A stretch of 29,213 nucleotides of DNA, taken from Rhizopus sp. PT2906. Taxonomy: Eukaryota > Mucoromycota > Mucoromycetes > Mucorales > Rhizopodaceae. The position numbers and the translations under genes are program-made. Shown here in pieces: positions 20,741 to 29,213 of this stretch (the first letter of the stretch is position 1; every line of letters starts with the position of its first letter). The DNA lies in assembly GCA_025529335.1 (NCBI GenBank), contig JAMYHX010000524.1, positions 1-29,213 on the forward strand. The letters run 5' to 3'. The notes beneath the pieces are model-generated. The model was given only the letters and a program-made list of their open reading frames with translations. It made no database searches and had not been told where the DNA came from.

Positions 20741-21153
20741 ATGATACAAGTAAAAAAAAAAAAAGAAAAACTGGGAGACTAGTTTGAATACTATACACTC
20801 AGTATCTACTGCTTCTGGTTCATCACTCACAGTTGAACCAGATCTGATAGCACTTCAAAAAACACGCCGGGAATTATAACAGTTGTTATTAAAATCACTT
20901 CAATCTACTGCCTCGTGGTTAGATAGCGTTGATATGCCTGAACATAGTAATCAGTCTGATTCAAAAGAATACGTTGAACTATTAAAAGAGAATAAATCAG
21001 CAGTTGAGGTTCGTCTTTTGGATTATAAAATGATCTTTACTAATCATCTTGTAGGAAGCAGAACGTGTGTCGGATCAACTAAGACGGCTTTTAAGTAAAT
21101 CATATGCATTACAGCTACTAATGGAAATGCTTCAAGTCTATTCAAAAGAATAA
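20741..21153 (+). pseudogene. Small coiled-coil protein gene with internal stop
   Basis: An ATG at 20741 is followed by an A13 run that puts the next segment out of frame. The downstream frame then reads NWETSLNTIHSVSTASGSSL, VEPDLIALQKTRREL and meets TAA at 20877-20879. It continues QLLLKSLQSTASWLDSVDM and YVELLKENKSAVE. A 46-bp intron (21009-21054) with donor GTTCGT and a clear TACTAAT branch sequence leads to EAERVSDQLRRLLSKSYALQ and a stop at 21151-21153. The surviving protein would be helical and heptad-like. The splice signals and kept phase show it was a real gene; the stop and A-run shift suggest it is now broken, or that translation starts downstream. Family not recognised. Confidence 0.5.
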
Positions 21154-21212
21154 CCACAATTCAAAGAATAGACATTTAGTTTATTGGGATAAAACTTGTT
21201 CAAAATTTCAAA

Positions 21213-22504
21213 CTAGAGCTTTTGAACAGTAACAGCAGCGAAGCCAACCACGCTCTCTTTTGTTTCCAAGTCATGCTTGTATTCTTTTAAGAAGCTGATT
21301 AAATCTTTTTGATTGTGTATTCCCAGCATAGGGCCCAATACACGCCTCATGCTCTTTATTGCTTCCAAGTTATCCCAAATAAACATCTTGGCTGTGGGTG
21401 TACCAGAGCCTATTATAATTAGATACCACGGTCTCTAACAACAAATTTTAACTTACTCATATCGCAAGTTCTATGATCAGATTCAACAACTTTTACATTG
21501 CTGTATTTGGAGAGCATCGTTTCGAGTTCGGATCCTATATCCGGATTCTGTCCTCTTGATTTGCACGCATCTTTAACTAACATGAATAAAGAGTGTTAAC
21601 ATGGGATTGTCTTTTCCAAAAGAATAAAAACATGTCAAGTCTTACAACATGATAGAATTCTATAATATAAGCTGGATGAATCATTCTGTGGCTGAACAAA
21701 AGATGGTATCAAACATGTGTGTGAAATAGCCATTGATAAACAGTTACCTGTAAGTCAAACTCTCCTAGCTGGATCATGCCTCCTGGCTTAGTAACTCGTA
21801 TCACTTCACTTAAAGCCGCTGGCCATTCATTTTTGCGAAGACAGGCAACAAATAATCTCATATGAACAAAGTCAAAAGTATTATCTTCATATGGTAGCCT
21901 GTTTGTTACATTTCCAAGGCTAAAGGTAAACTGCTTTACGTCTACATTCTTGTAGGTTACATCAACGATATCACAGCCGTGATAGATGCAGTTAGGATAC
22001 TCTTGAACTATATCCTATCACAAAGAGGACGACAGATTAGATGCAGAAGTTCGTCAGAACCGACCACTAACCATGATCCATGCACCAGAACTGCAGCCAA
22101 CATCAAGGATAGTTATACCACCTTCAAGATCCAGAGTCTCTGTTACGCTGGGCATCACATTTCTTGAGGGACAAAGGTTATTATTAACTCTAGTCAATAT
22201 TCCAAGATTTAGTTACCTTCCATATAAGCTTTTGATAGCAAAGTGTTGCTAATGGATACAGTTAGCATATGTGCTCATACACTACAACGTATCTTTGTAC
22301 CGCCGTAAGTCTCTTTTGTTCCTCCTCGCCCTTTGGCAGCCAATATCCGGATGTCTCATCATTATGAAACTCTTGCTTCGTATCAAAAAATGTAGGGTCA
22401 ACTGCAGCAATGTTTACGTTTTGTGTAATCATGTTCTTGGTGGATATGTCTTCTTGATATATATTACTTTTAGTCTTTTTGAATGTTGAACAGCAAGTTC
22501 CCAT
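21213..22504 (-). CDS. SAM-dependent methyltransferase with MGTCC N-terminus (copy B)
   Basis: Class I methyltransferase of the fungal UbiE/COQ5-like type. Seven exons: 22504-22301, 22248-22217, 22162-22072, 22014-21748, 21691-21646, 21576-21457 and 21409-21213; 318 residues in one frame. The N-terminus MGTCCSTFKK fits N-myristoylation at Gly2 with Cys4/Cys5 as possible palmitoylation sites. Motif I is ILDVGCSSGAW, the acidic second-strand region is YHGCDIVDVTY, and post-motifs are LPYEDNTFDFVHMRLF and RVTKPGGMIQLGEFDL. The C-terminal third is specific to this family (KDACKSRGQNPDIGSELE). It is a tandem paralogue of the gene at 23049-24331 with the same exon pattern. The first donor is ambiguous (GTACAA chosen because it yields LTA-QHFAIK as in copy A). 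Substrate unknown. Confidence 0.88.
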
Positions 22505-23048
22505 CACTTTTTACGCAAGAATAAAGGAAAGAAAAAGACTTACGGTATGAGTTTCTTTCTTGGGAAATTGCAAATGTCTAACAAGAGTAAAAAAGACTCT
22601 TATTTCCTCAACATAGTTTAGGTTAGTTAAAGTGCTACCAATGTGTATTACAAAATATGATGGTAATGTACCATTTATTTAAGATAAATCTGTACATCCA
22701 ACTGTGATGAAGCTACTCAGAAGTATATCAGATATTGAAATAACCACTCTAATTATAATCTGATGAGTATTTGAAAAAATCTAATCAAAGTGCTTGGTAT
22801 AGAAATAAGGGATACAGAAAAAGCGTCACTATATAATCATGACGCAGATATACATCTCGCTTTTTCAAGAGCTTTGGTTATTTCTTTTTGGAAAAGTTAC
22901 ACTTTAGTTGGTTTCCTCAAGATACAGCTGCATCTTTTCTCAAGAAGTAAAACTAATTTATAAGAATAAAGTAGCAAAGGTGTGTTTGACTGTACTTTAT
23001 TAAGGCTCTATAAACACATACAAGTATTGAATACATTTTTATATTATT
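22505..23048. promoter_or_regulatory. Interval between the tandem methyltransferase genes
   Basis: About 540 bp of AT-rich sequence that must contain the promoter of copy B and the 3' end of copy A. No specific motif or gene is recognised. Confidence 0.45.
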
Positions 23049-24331
23049 CTAAAGCTTTTTGACAGCAACAGAATCTAGGCGATATACACTTTCTTTTGTT
23101 TCCAAGTCATGTTTGTATTTCTCCAAGAATATGTCTAACTCTTCTTTAGTATTTATTCCTAAGACTGGGCCTATTATGTCCTGAACACTCTTTATTACTT
23201 CCAAGGCATCCCAAATAAAAAGTTTTGCTGTATTTGTTCCAGAACCTAAACACAGGCTCAGCTATGATTACTTATGTTTGTCTACGGACTTACTCGTATC
23301 ACAAAGCCTACATTCGGATTGGGTAATATTTATACCATCAAACTTTGAGAGCATATTTTCTAGTTCAGCTCCTATATACGCATTTTGTCCTCTTGCTTTA
23401 CAAGCGTCTCTAACTAACGTTCCCAAAGTTACAAAACCTTGTATTTAAAGGTTGATGTTTAAACTTACAAGCTGACATAGTCCTATAGAATATATTGGTA
23501 GTATCTTTGGGCAGCTAAGCAAGGAAAGTATTAGGATACACACCAGTTGTTTAATCATAAGCACTTGCCTGGAAGCCAAATTCTGATATTTGTATCATGC
23601 CTCCCGGTTTAGTGACACGTATCAGTTCTTTTATAGCCGTTGGCCATTGGTCTTCACGAAGTGCAAGGACAAAGAATCTCATATGGACAAAGTCAAAAGT
23701 ATTATCTTCGTATGGGAGCCCTTTGATTACGTTTCCTTTGCTAAAGGTAAACTGCTTTACGTCTACATTCTTGTATAAGATATTAACAATATCACAGCCA
23801 TGGTAGGTACAATTAGGATATTCTTGTACCATGTCCTATCAAATAAAAGAGTAAATACTATGGTCCATAGCTTATATTATTACTTACCATAATCCAAACG
23901 CCAGATCCACATCCTACATCCAGTACGTTGATTCCCTTTTGAAAGTCCAAAGCATCTGTTACGCTTGGTAACACGTTCCTACAAGCATAATGTTAAACTG
24001 ATGCCTCAAAACGAGCAAACGATGTGTTTACCCTTCGAATAGACTCTTGAAAGCATAGTGTTGCTATGAAGACAGTTAGCTGTATATATCTATGCATCAA
24101 AGTATACACTCGTACTCCTGTAAGCCTCATCTGCTCTTCTTCATCCTTTGGTAGCCAATATGTAGATGCTTCCTCCTTTTGAAACTCTTGATTGCTATTA
24201 GCCGTAGAATCCACGATAGCTGTGGTCTCTTTGTAAGCAGTCATAGTATTACAAAAGGTGCCCTCTTGGCTTATAGTGTTTCTATCACTAATAGGCTGAG
24301 TTCTATGCGCCACAGGAAAACAGTTGCCCAT
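23049..24331 (-). CDS. SAM-dependent methyltransferase with MGNC N-terminus (copy A)
   Basis: Paralogue of copy B. Seven exons: 24331-24116, 24063-24032, 23978-23888, 23835-23569, 23514-23469, 23413-23294 and 23245-23049; 322 residues. Gly2 and Cys4 in MGNCFPVAHR again suggest N-myristoylation plus palmitoylation. SAM motif I is NVLDVGCGSGVW (about 100-109), followed by YHGCDIVNILYKN, LPYEDNTFDFVHMRFF and RVTKPGGMIQISEFGF. Intron 4 uses GC-AG (GCAAGT at 23568), where copy B has GTAACT; all other introns are GT-AG. The two genes share stretches of exact nucleotide identity longer than 30 bp (for example 23738-23773 with 21918-21953), so the duplication is recent or gene conversion has acted. 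Enzymatic motifs are intact; the substrate is unknown. Confidence 0.88.
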
Positions 24332-25388
24332 CGTTTACCAAGTAAGAGCAAAAGAGGAGACAAAACTTACCTAAGAAGTCACCTGCTTCCAAGATGGCCA
24401 AAAAGTGTTGAACAAGATAAAAAAAAGTTCTAAATTCGCATATGCCTTTTAAATCAATTAAAGTACTACCAGCTTTGATTGGGGTGCTACAAACTATACA
24501 ATACTTTCAACCGTAGGCGAAAAGAAGATCAAAGATATTGAATCGGGTTATACAATAAGTGGTACTATGCTTTTTGCCCTGATATAGAGAAACCGTATTT
24601 TTTAATCCATTTTAATAAAAACCTGAATGCTTCTGCTAGAAGATTGAGTTTATATTCGTTTAGATCGGTCAAACGTTTTTACAAAGATCCCAAGCTCAGA
24701 CTGTCATCGTTTCTTGAGAGTAAGTATAAGCAATTCCTTTTCGATTACATCGATGAGAATAATTCAACAGTTTAAGTAGTAGAGTAAGCGAAATTCCATC
24801 CTGTGGAAATAAATAATGAGAAGAAAATTCAATAAGGGCATGATTGGGTCAAAACTTAGTAGCAAACTCACTAGAGTTTTACAATAAACGGTGCCTTTTC
24901 AGATGTATCAGCCTTTAATATTAATTTGAAACGAAGTATGACCTGGACAAAGAAAGGAGCTCCTGTAATAATTACGGCGCCTACAATTAAAGTTGAAACA
25001 AGATCAATTTTGAGTGCCATTCCTACCTCTAGTTTAATTAACGTCAAGAAAAGGAAGTTTGGCAGTTGAAGCTGATAGTGACAAGGCATCATCTGGGGCG
25101 CTTTGTGGGCCACTGTTAAATAGAGGGGAATTGTCTTGTTAAGAAAGACACACTACAAAAGTAACGGCCACAAAATACGTCATTCTTTTATAACTCATCA
25201 TGATTGATCATCATTGATCCTGATTAATTCAAGTAGTACCCCTTTTTTTATGTCTTAATAATAGTAGATATGTTATATACACATCTGTATTTCTAATTTA
25301 TTATTATTATGACTATATCGCAGATACTTCCATTTGTGGTGTTTTTAGTTGTTGCAGTCGGTCACTACGGCGTATGGCAACCCTTAAA
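24332..25388. other. Interval with no supported gene
   Basis: A minus-strand open stretch (25113-24871) has a hydrophobic segment LIVGAVIITGAPFFVQVIL but begins with GTG, so it has no proper start. The string CACTACAAAA at 25151-25160 resembles the end of CACTA-type transposons and lies on the correct side of the TNP2-like fragment. No matching opposite end was found. Confidence 0.4.
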
Positions 25389-26186
25389 TTAGTACACTAC
25401 AATAATATTAGTACTATTTTTCAAAGTCAATACTTCAGACTCGTATCTATTTTCACCGCAATGATTGCAAGTGTCATCATTTTCATCATTCAGCTTGAAC
25501 ATTTTACAGCCATACTTACAAACATCATATTTGTGGCCTTGAATAGGTAAAGTTGTTTTCATCAAATGATCGACAGCATCAGGGGAAAGAATTCGGTCAT
25601 CAGTTGCTATGTGAGGGGAAAAGAAATTAATGAAAAGTATAAATGATAATATTTTATGTATATGCTATATCTAATTTTTCTTTATCACGAATTATAGTGT
25701 TTACAAATCTTACGACTTCTTTATGCAGTTCACGGAATGCACCATATGAATTCATGATGTTGTTTAAGGAGATACTTAGATTTTCGACAAGTTTGATTAT
25801 GTTTTCATCGATGGTTTTACTCTGATATAAATGGGCTTTACCATAAGCAGGATCAGTTTGATAAGAGGATTTATAACTTTTATGATTTTCTAAATGTAAG
25901 TGTTAGTTTATAAATCAAATTCAAACAGTGAAACATTGTTTACCTTCAGTGTTTTTAGATGATACGTCGTTATCAATTTCCATAGCATTGACTTGCGTTT
26001 CAAGGTCATTCATTTCAACTTCATTAACTGTGTTTGATGATGCTGTGTACACTGCTCTATGCTCAACTAATTCTTGCAGAGTTTCCACTCTTACACCGCA
26101 AGCACACTTATAGGTTGATGATTTGTTTAATCTGATTCTCTTGTTGGGACGAGAGGCGGCAGAAGAAGAGGCACTGGTGTTGTTGT
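25389..26186 (-). pseudogene. TNP2-like (CACTA-type) transposase N-terminal fragment
   Basis: Three exon-like segments in one frame: about 26186-25944, 25889-25665 and 25607-25389. The first has a Ser-rich start and a zinc-finger-like YKCACGVRVETLQELVEH; the second is helical; the third has YDVCKYGCKMFK followed by CNHCGENRYES. The Y-D-V-C-x3-C...C-x2-C-G pattern is typical of the zinc-binding segment ahead of the Tnp2 (Transposase_21) domain. The catalytic domain is absent and the frame stops at 25389-25391. No start ATG is present; the segment opens after a T-rich tract and CAG, as if after an intron. The second donor is GCATAT or CATATA rather than GT: the frame-keeping junction is non-canonical. 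So it is a truncated, decaying element. Confidence 0.5.
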
Positions 26187-26540
26187 TCCTGATGATTTAA
26201 TAAAAAAAAAAAAAGCCAACACTACATGCACCAGAAAATAGGCTAATGATACTGCTCATCAGCTTGGGACGCTACCTATGTTGCCAGTATATAATTTCAC
26301 ATTACTAAAATCTCTGCCTAACCTAAGAATGTTAAGTTTACTCTCTCTGATATAAAACACGATGTCATCATAATTATACGTGTTCTTGCCTCTCTGTTGA
26401 TCAACTGACAATATAAACTAGAATACAACATTTCTTTTTATCTCTTTCTTCCTGAAAAGAAACAATTCATGATAAATTTATAGAGTCATGTTTAGCTTGA
26501 CGATACACATTGAAAAGCTTTGTTGGATACATCATAGGTA
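26187..26540 (+). other. Upstream part of repeated family, copy 2
   Basis: Contains CTACATGCACC at about 26222, readable as LHAPENRLM, which matches the TLHAPEN segment of copy 1 (19507-19990). The remainder is AT-rich with no recognisable coding motif. Confidence 0.35.
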
Positions 26541-27468
26541 ATGGATAGAGGTAGTGCCTGTAGTATTAGTCAAACTTCTGGTGCATTTTCTAGTTCATGT
26601 AGTGTTTCCCTAATGAAAGCAACCAAAATTGATCCAATTCCAATGTCCATTCAAGCAGATACTCTTATTAAAGTACTCAATGATGCTCCTCTGTCCGTAC
26701 AGACATTACGAAAAGCACTTTACCATCACGGATTTCATGACGGCTTTGATTTAATTACAAATCATGATGTTGGTTTCATGGAAGTTACAGTCAGACACTT
26801 GCAAGTAACACAAAAAGAAACCTTTAGTTGGTTTATTATTTATATTCACATATCGCCAATCCATACATTTGTAGCCTGGATTTTATGAACTCACCGAATA
26901 GTCCTTTGAATACAATTATGCTGGAGAGAACAGCAGCAATCTATCTAATTATATTTATTGTAAACCAACTGTTTATCTCTAGCAATGGTGTAATAGAACT
27001 TGGCTGGCTGGAGAGGGAGTTTTTTCTACCGACAGAACCAAATTCGATGGAATTATTTTCAAAATTGGTGACAAATCGATTGCTCCGGGACTAGTGGAAT
27101 TCTCCGGAGGTATTAATAATAAGGCCTCTTCTCAAAAGAACGCAAAAGATATCGAAAAGTTGTACACTAATATGGTAAAAGTTATGGAAGATAATAAAGC
27201 TAATAAAATGTTTTGTATAAGGTGTTTTGGTAAGAATATGTCTTATTTAATATTATCTTACACTAAACCTCCTTTTTACAATACAATAGGACATAACATT
27301 TACTTTGAGAAGCTTGTTCAATCTGATGGTGTAATGTATAGGACAGTTGATGTAAATGTAGAAATTTCAACTACACCGAGAAAACTAATCGCCTACATAA
27401 ATGAAATACCAAATATAATTGCATGGAAGGGGGCTGTGATTAACCATGCCCTAAATTTAAAATAATAT
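26541..27468 (+). pseudogene. Relic of repeated family, copy 2; possible nuclease-like fold
   Basis: Starts at ATG 26541 (MDRGSACSISQTSGAFSSSC). A probable first intron 26806-26874 has GT and AG but the junction does not keep frame. The next segment reads LDFMNSPNSPLNTIMLERTA and FIVNQLFISSNGVIELGWLE; a T6 run at 27020-27025 is one T short, after which the frame is TKFDGIIFKIGDKSIAPG then LVEFSGGINNKASSQKN. A second intron (27230-27289) is in phase and gives RCFGHNIYFEKLV; the end is ISTTPRKLIAYINEIPNIIA to TAA at 27463-27465. The order F-D-G-I...L-V-E-F-S-G could be the D/E core of a PD-(D/E)XK-type fold, but that is a guess. The two lesions suggest a pseudogene. Confidence 0.45.
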
Positions 27469-27978
27469 CATAATCTTCAAACCCTTTCCCTCATCATTAA
27501 CAATGATTAAATATGTACACATCATTGCTCAAATGCCTTCTTGGAATAAATATAAAATCCACATATAAGCTTTATGTGTAGAGTCATATTGAATCTAATT
27601 TAGAATCATTTTGACCAGAAGCTGATCAAATTATTGGGTAATATATTTTCAAGCAGCTGGGCTAATTAGCTTCAAATATTTGACCAAGCCAGCCTCCTTT
27701 TTCTGGGCAATTTAGTCTGACACAAATGTTCAAAATCACTTAAAAAAGTGGGAAGAGTTTTCAAACATCCGGTAAATTAAGAGTGGAAGTACAGTAAATG
27801 AGGGTACGACCCGAATATATACGAGAGGTGACGACTGTAAATGTCTGACGTCGTCTATTAGCTGATAATGAATAAATAGAGAATTAGGAGATATGTGATC
27901 TATGTAAACACGACATCACCCCCTTCCAGTTGGTATCAACGTTTGAAAAGATATTGGGAGTGTTTAAACAATGAAGAA
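27469..27978 (-). repeat. 3' flank and probable LTR of the Ty3-type element
   Basis: Downstream of the integrase stop (minus sense), the tract GGAAGGGGGTGATG (27927-27914) looks like a polypurine tract for plus-strand priming. The sequence after it, TGTCGTGTTTACAT, would be the start of the LTR. A TATA-like segment (CGTATATATTC) lies at about 27820. The far LTR boundary could not be fixed because the second LTR is outside the window. Confidence 0.45.
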
Positions 27979-29213
27979 TTAATTTCTTGTAGCGCGCTTG
28001 CGGCGTTTGAATGTATTATTTGTTGCTGCAACATTTGCTAGTGCATTATTGGCATTTACTCTTCTTTTGGTACTATTACGTCTCTGAGTACTGACAGTTT
28101 CTTGTTCTTGGCTTGTGGAAGGCTTGTTACTATTATATCTAGTATTTCTTTTGTTTGCAATTCCAGATGTCTGATTGCATATCACTTTTGAGCTTGACTG
28201 CTCATTTGCAATTTCAAATAATTTTCCAGGCTTGTAGTCTGAGGGTAATTTTTGTTTTCTCTTTTTTTCATCATTGCCTTTCTTGTTGACAACTTCATCT
28301 TTCTTATTCAGAGATTTACCCAATTTACGCCAGTAATTGTTTATGGATTCAGGATCAGTAAATGCATCAGAAGTTAGCCAACTATCATCGTCTTTGCTGT
28401 AATTCTTCCAGCGTACGAGATATTCTCTATTTCCAGGTTCACCTCTGTGATCGATGATTGCTTCGATCTCGTATAGTTCATCTTTTGGAATGATCTCATC
28501 CTGTGAGATAAGCTTCAACTCTTCTGGAGAATAATTTCGCGACATGAGAGTTTCATCAATATCACGAAGAATATAAGAACCACCTTGTGTTTGACGTACA
28601 ACTCGATATGGTCCTTTAAAAGCAGATGAGAGACTATTTGTTTGCTCTCTGTCACGTACCATGACGTAACTTCCTTCAGGGAATGACAACTGACGGTTTT
28701 TGCTGTTAGCCTTTTCCTTTTGTCTGTCAGTATAGATATCGGTTTTATCCTGTATAGCGGGGAAGACAACTTGTGACATGTAGTCAATGCGTTTCAGCAA
28801 TTCATCGTGTGGCATGTATTCCTTTTTCAGCTTATTTCCAGCGTCGTCTCTGTAGTCAATGTAGTCATTCATATTGCGAGCGAACATTAGAGAGAACGGA
28901 GTAGATTGCAGTCTTGTTGAGATCTTATTGTTAATCATCAACTGCACAGCTGGAATGAAATGATACCAATCACCAATAGCACCTTCCAATGCTTTTGCCA
29001 ATGTTTTCTTGACTGTTTGGACATAACGTTCAGCCGCACCATTAGCCGAGGGATGGTAAGGAGTGGTGTATCTCCTGTCAATACCCATTGCATTGAACAT
29101 GTTCTCTAGAATCTCATTTTTGAATTCTGAGCCATTTGTTATAGAATGAAGATTATAATTTCCTAAATAGGTAAAGACAGAGTCTGTGCGTAGTCAATAA
29201 GGAATATATCGTG
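27979..29213 (-). mobile_element. Ty3-type chromodomain retrotransposon, integrase part
   Basis: A 373-codon open frame (29100-27979), extended upstream in frame to about 29195, encodes the C-terminal part of an integrase. It has FKNEILENMFNAMGIDRRYT and TPYHPSANGAAERYVQTVKK, where the Glu of E-R-Y is the catalytic Glu of the DD(35)E core. A linker and GPYRVV region follow, then a chromodomain: YEIEAIIDHRGEPGNREYLV with RWKNYSKDDDSWLTSDAF. The C-terminal tail is basic (FKRRKRATRN). The chromodomain marks a chromovirus, whose integrase targets heterochromatin-type marks. The segment where the second catalytic Asp is expected reads SITNGSEF, so that Asp appears missing, and a TGA lies just upstream. 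Gag, protease, RT and RNase H would be beyond the window. Probably inactive. Confidence 0.85.

Noticed and set aside
24871..25113. 80-codon minus-strand open frame with a hydrophobic segment
   Set aside because: Begins with GTG, has no upstream splice-supported exon and no recognisable family; left as unannotated interval.
25151..25160. CACTACAAAA as the terminal repeat of a CACTA transposon
   Set aside because: Suggestive next to the TNP2-like fragment, but no inverted partner was found and short CACTA strings occur elsewhere in the window.
1..29213. CRISPR arrays, bacterial operons or plasmid features
   Set aside because: Spliced eukaryotic genes throughout; no regularly spaced repeats of that kind.

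Overview
The window looks like nuclear DNA of an early-diverging fungus of the Mucoromycota, most likely Mucorales. The evidence is AT-rich sequence, many short (about 45-90 bp) GTAAGT-type introns, fungal housekeeping proteins, a chromodomain Ty3-type retrotransposon and a MULE transposase relic. No species is claimed. Gene models were spliced by hand from the sequence; every model called intact keeps its frame across all exons.

Layout. 1-2574 holds decayed sequence: an unrecognised pseudogene (-) and a MULE-type transposase relic (+). 2575-3830 has no convincing gene but carries a T17 tract beside a hairpin. 3831-17052 is compact and housekeeping: PSP1-domain protein (-), ribosomal protein uL3/RPL3 (-), V-ATPase subunit G/VMA10 (+, divergent from RPL3), a serine-rich protein with a C-terminal hydrophobic segment (-), long-chain acyl-CoA synthetase (-), a RAD16-like SNF2/RING repair ATPase (-) and an Mtf2-like mitochondrial protein (-). 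From 17.2 kb to the end most genes are broken: a kinase-like relic, an unrecognised gene split by an insertion with an 8-bp direct repeat, two copies of another repeated family, a small coiled-coil gene with a stop, a TNP2-like transposase fragment and the 3' part of a Ty3 chromodomain element. Within this decayed half sit two intact tandem paralogous SAM methyltransferases whose N-termini (MGTCC, MGNC) look like lipidation signals.

The main result is the exon structure of the housekeeping genes. RPL3 needs an ATG-only first coding exon followed by 8-nt and 11-nt exons to rebuild its conserved N-terminus. The acyl-CoA synthetase needs a 4-nt exon to keep frame. The RAD16 homologue needs exons of 21, 16, 19, 10 and 5 nt; the last three lie in a row and encode the conserved stretch just before helicase motif VI. 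VMA10 also has a first exon that codes only for ATG. This clustering of very small exons in neighbouring genes is the most unusual signal in the window.
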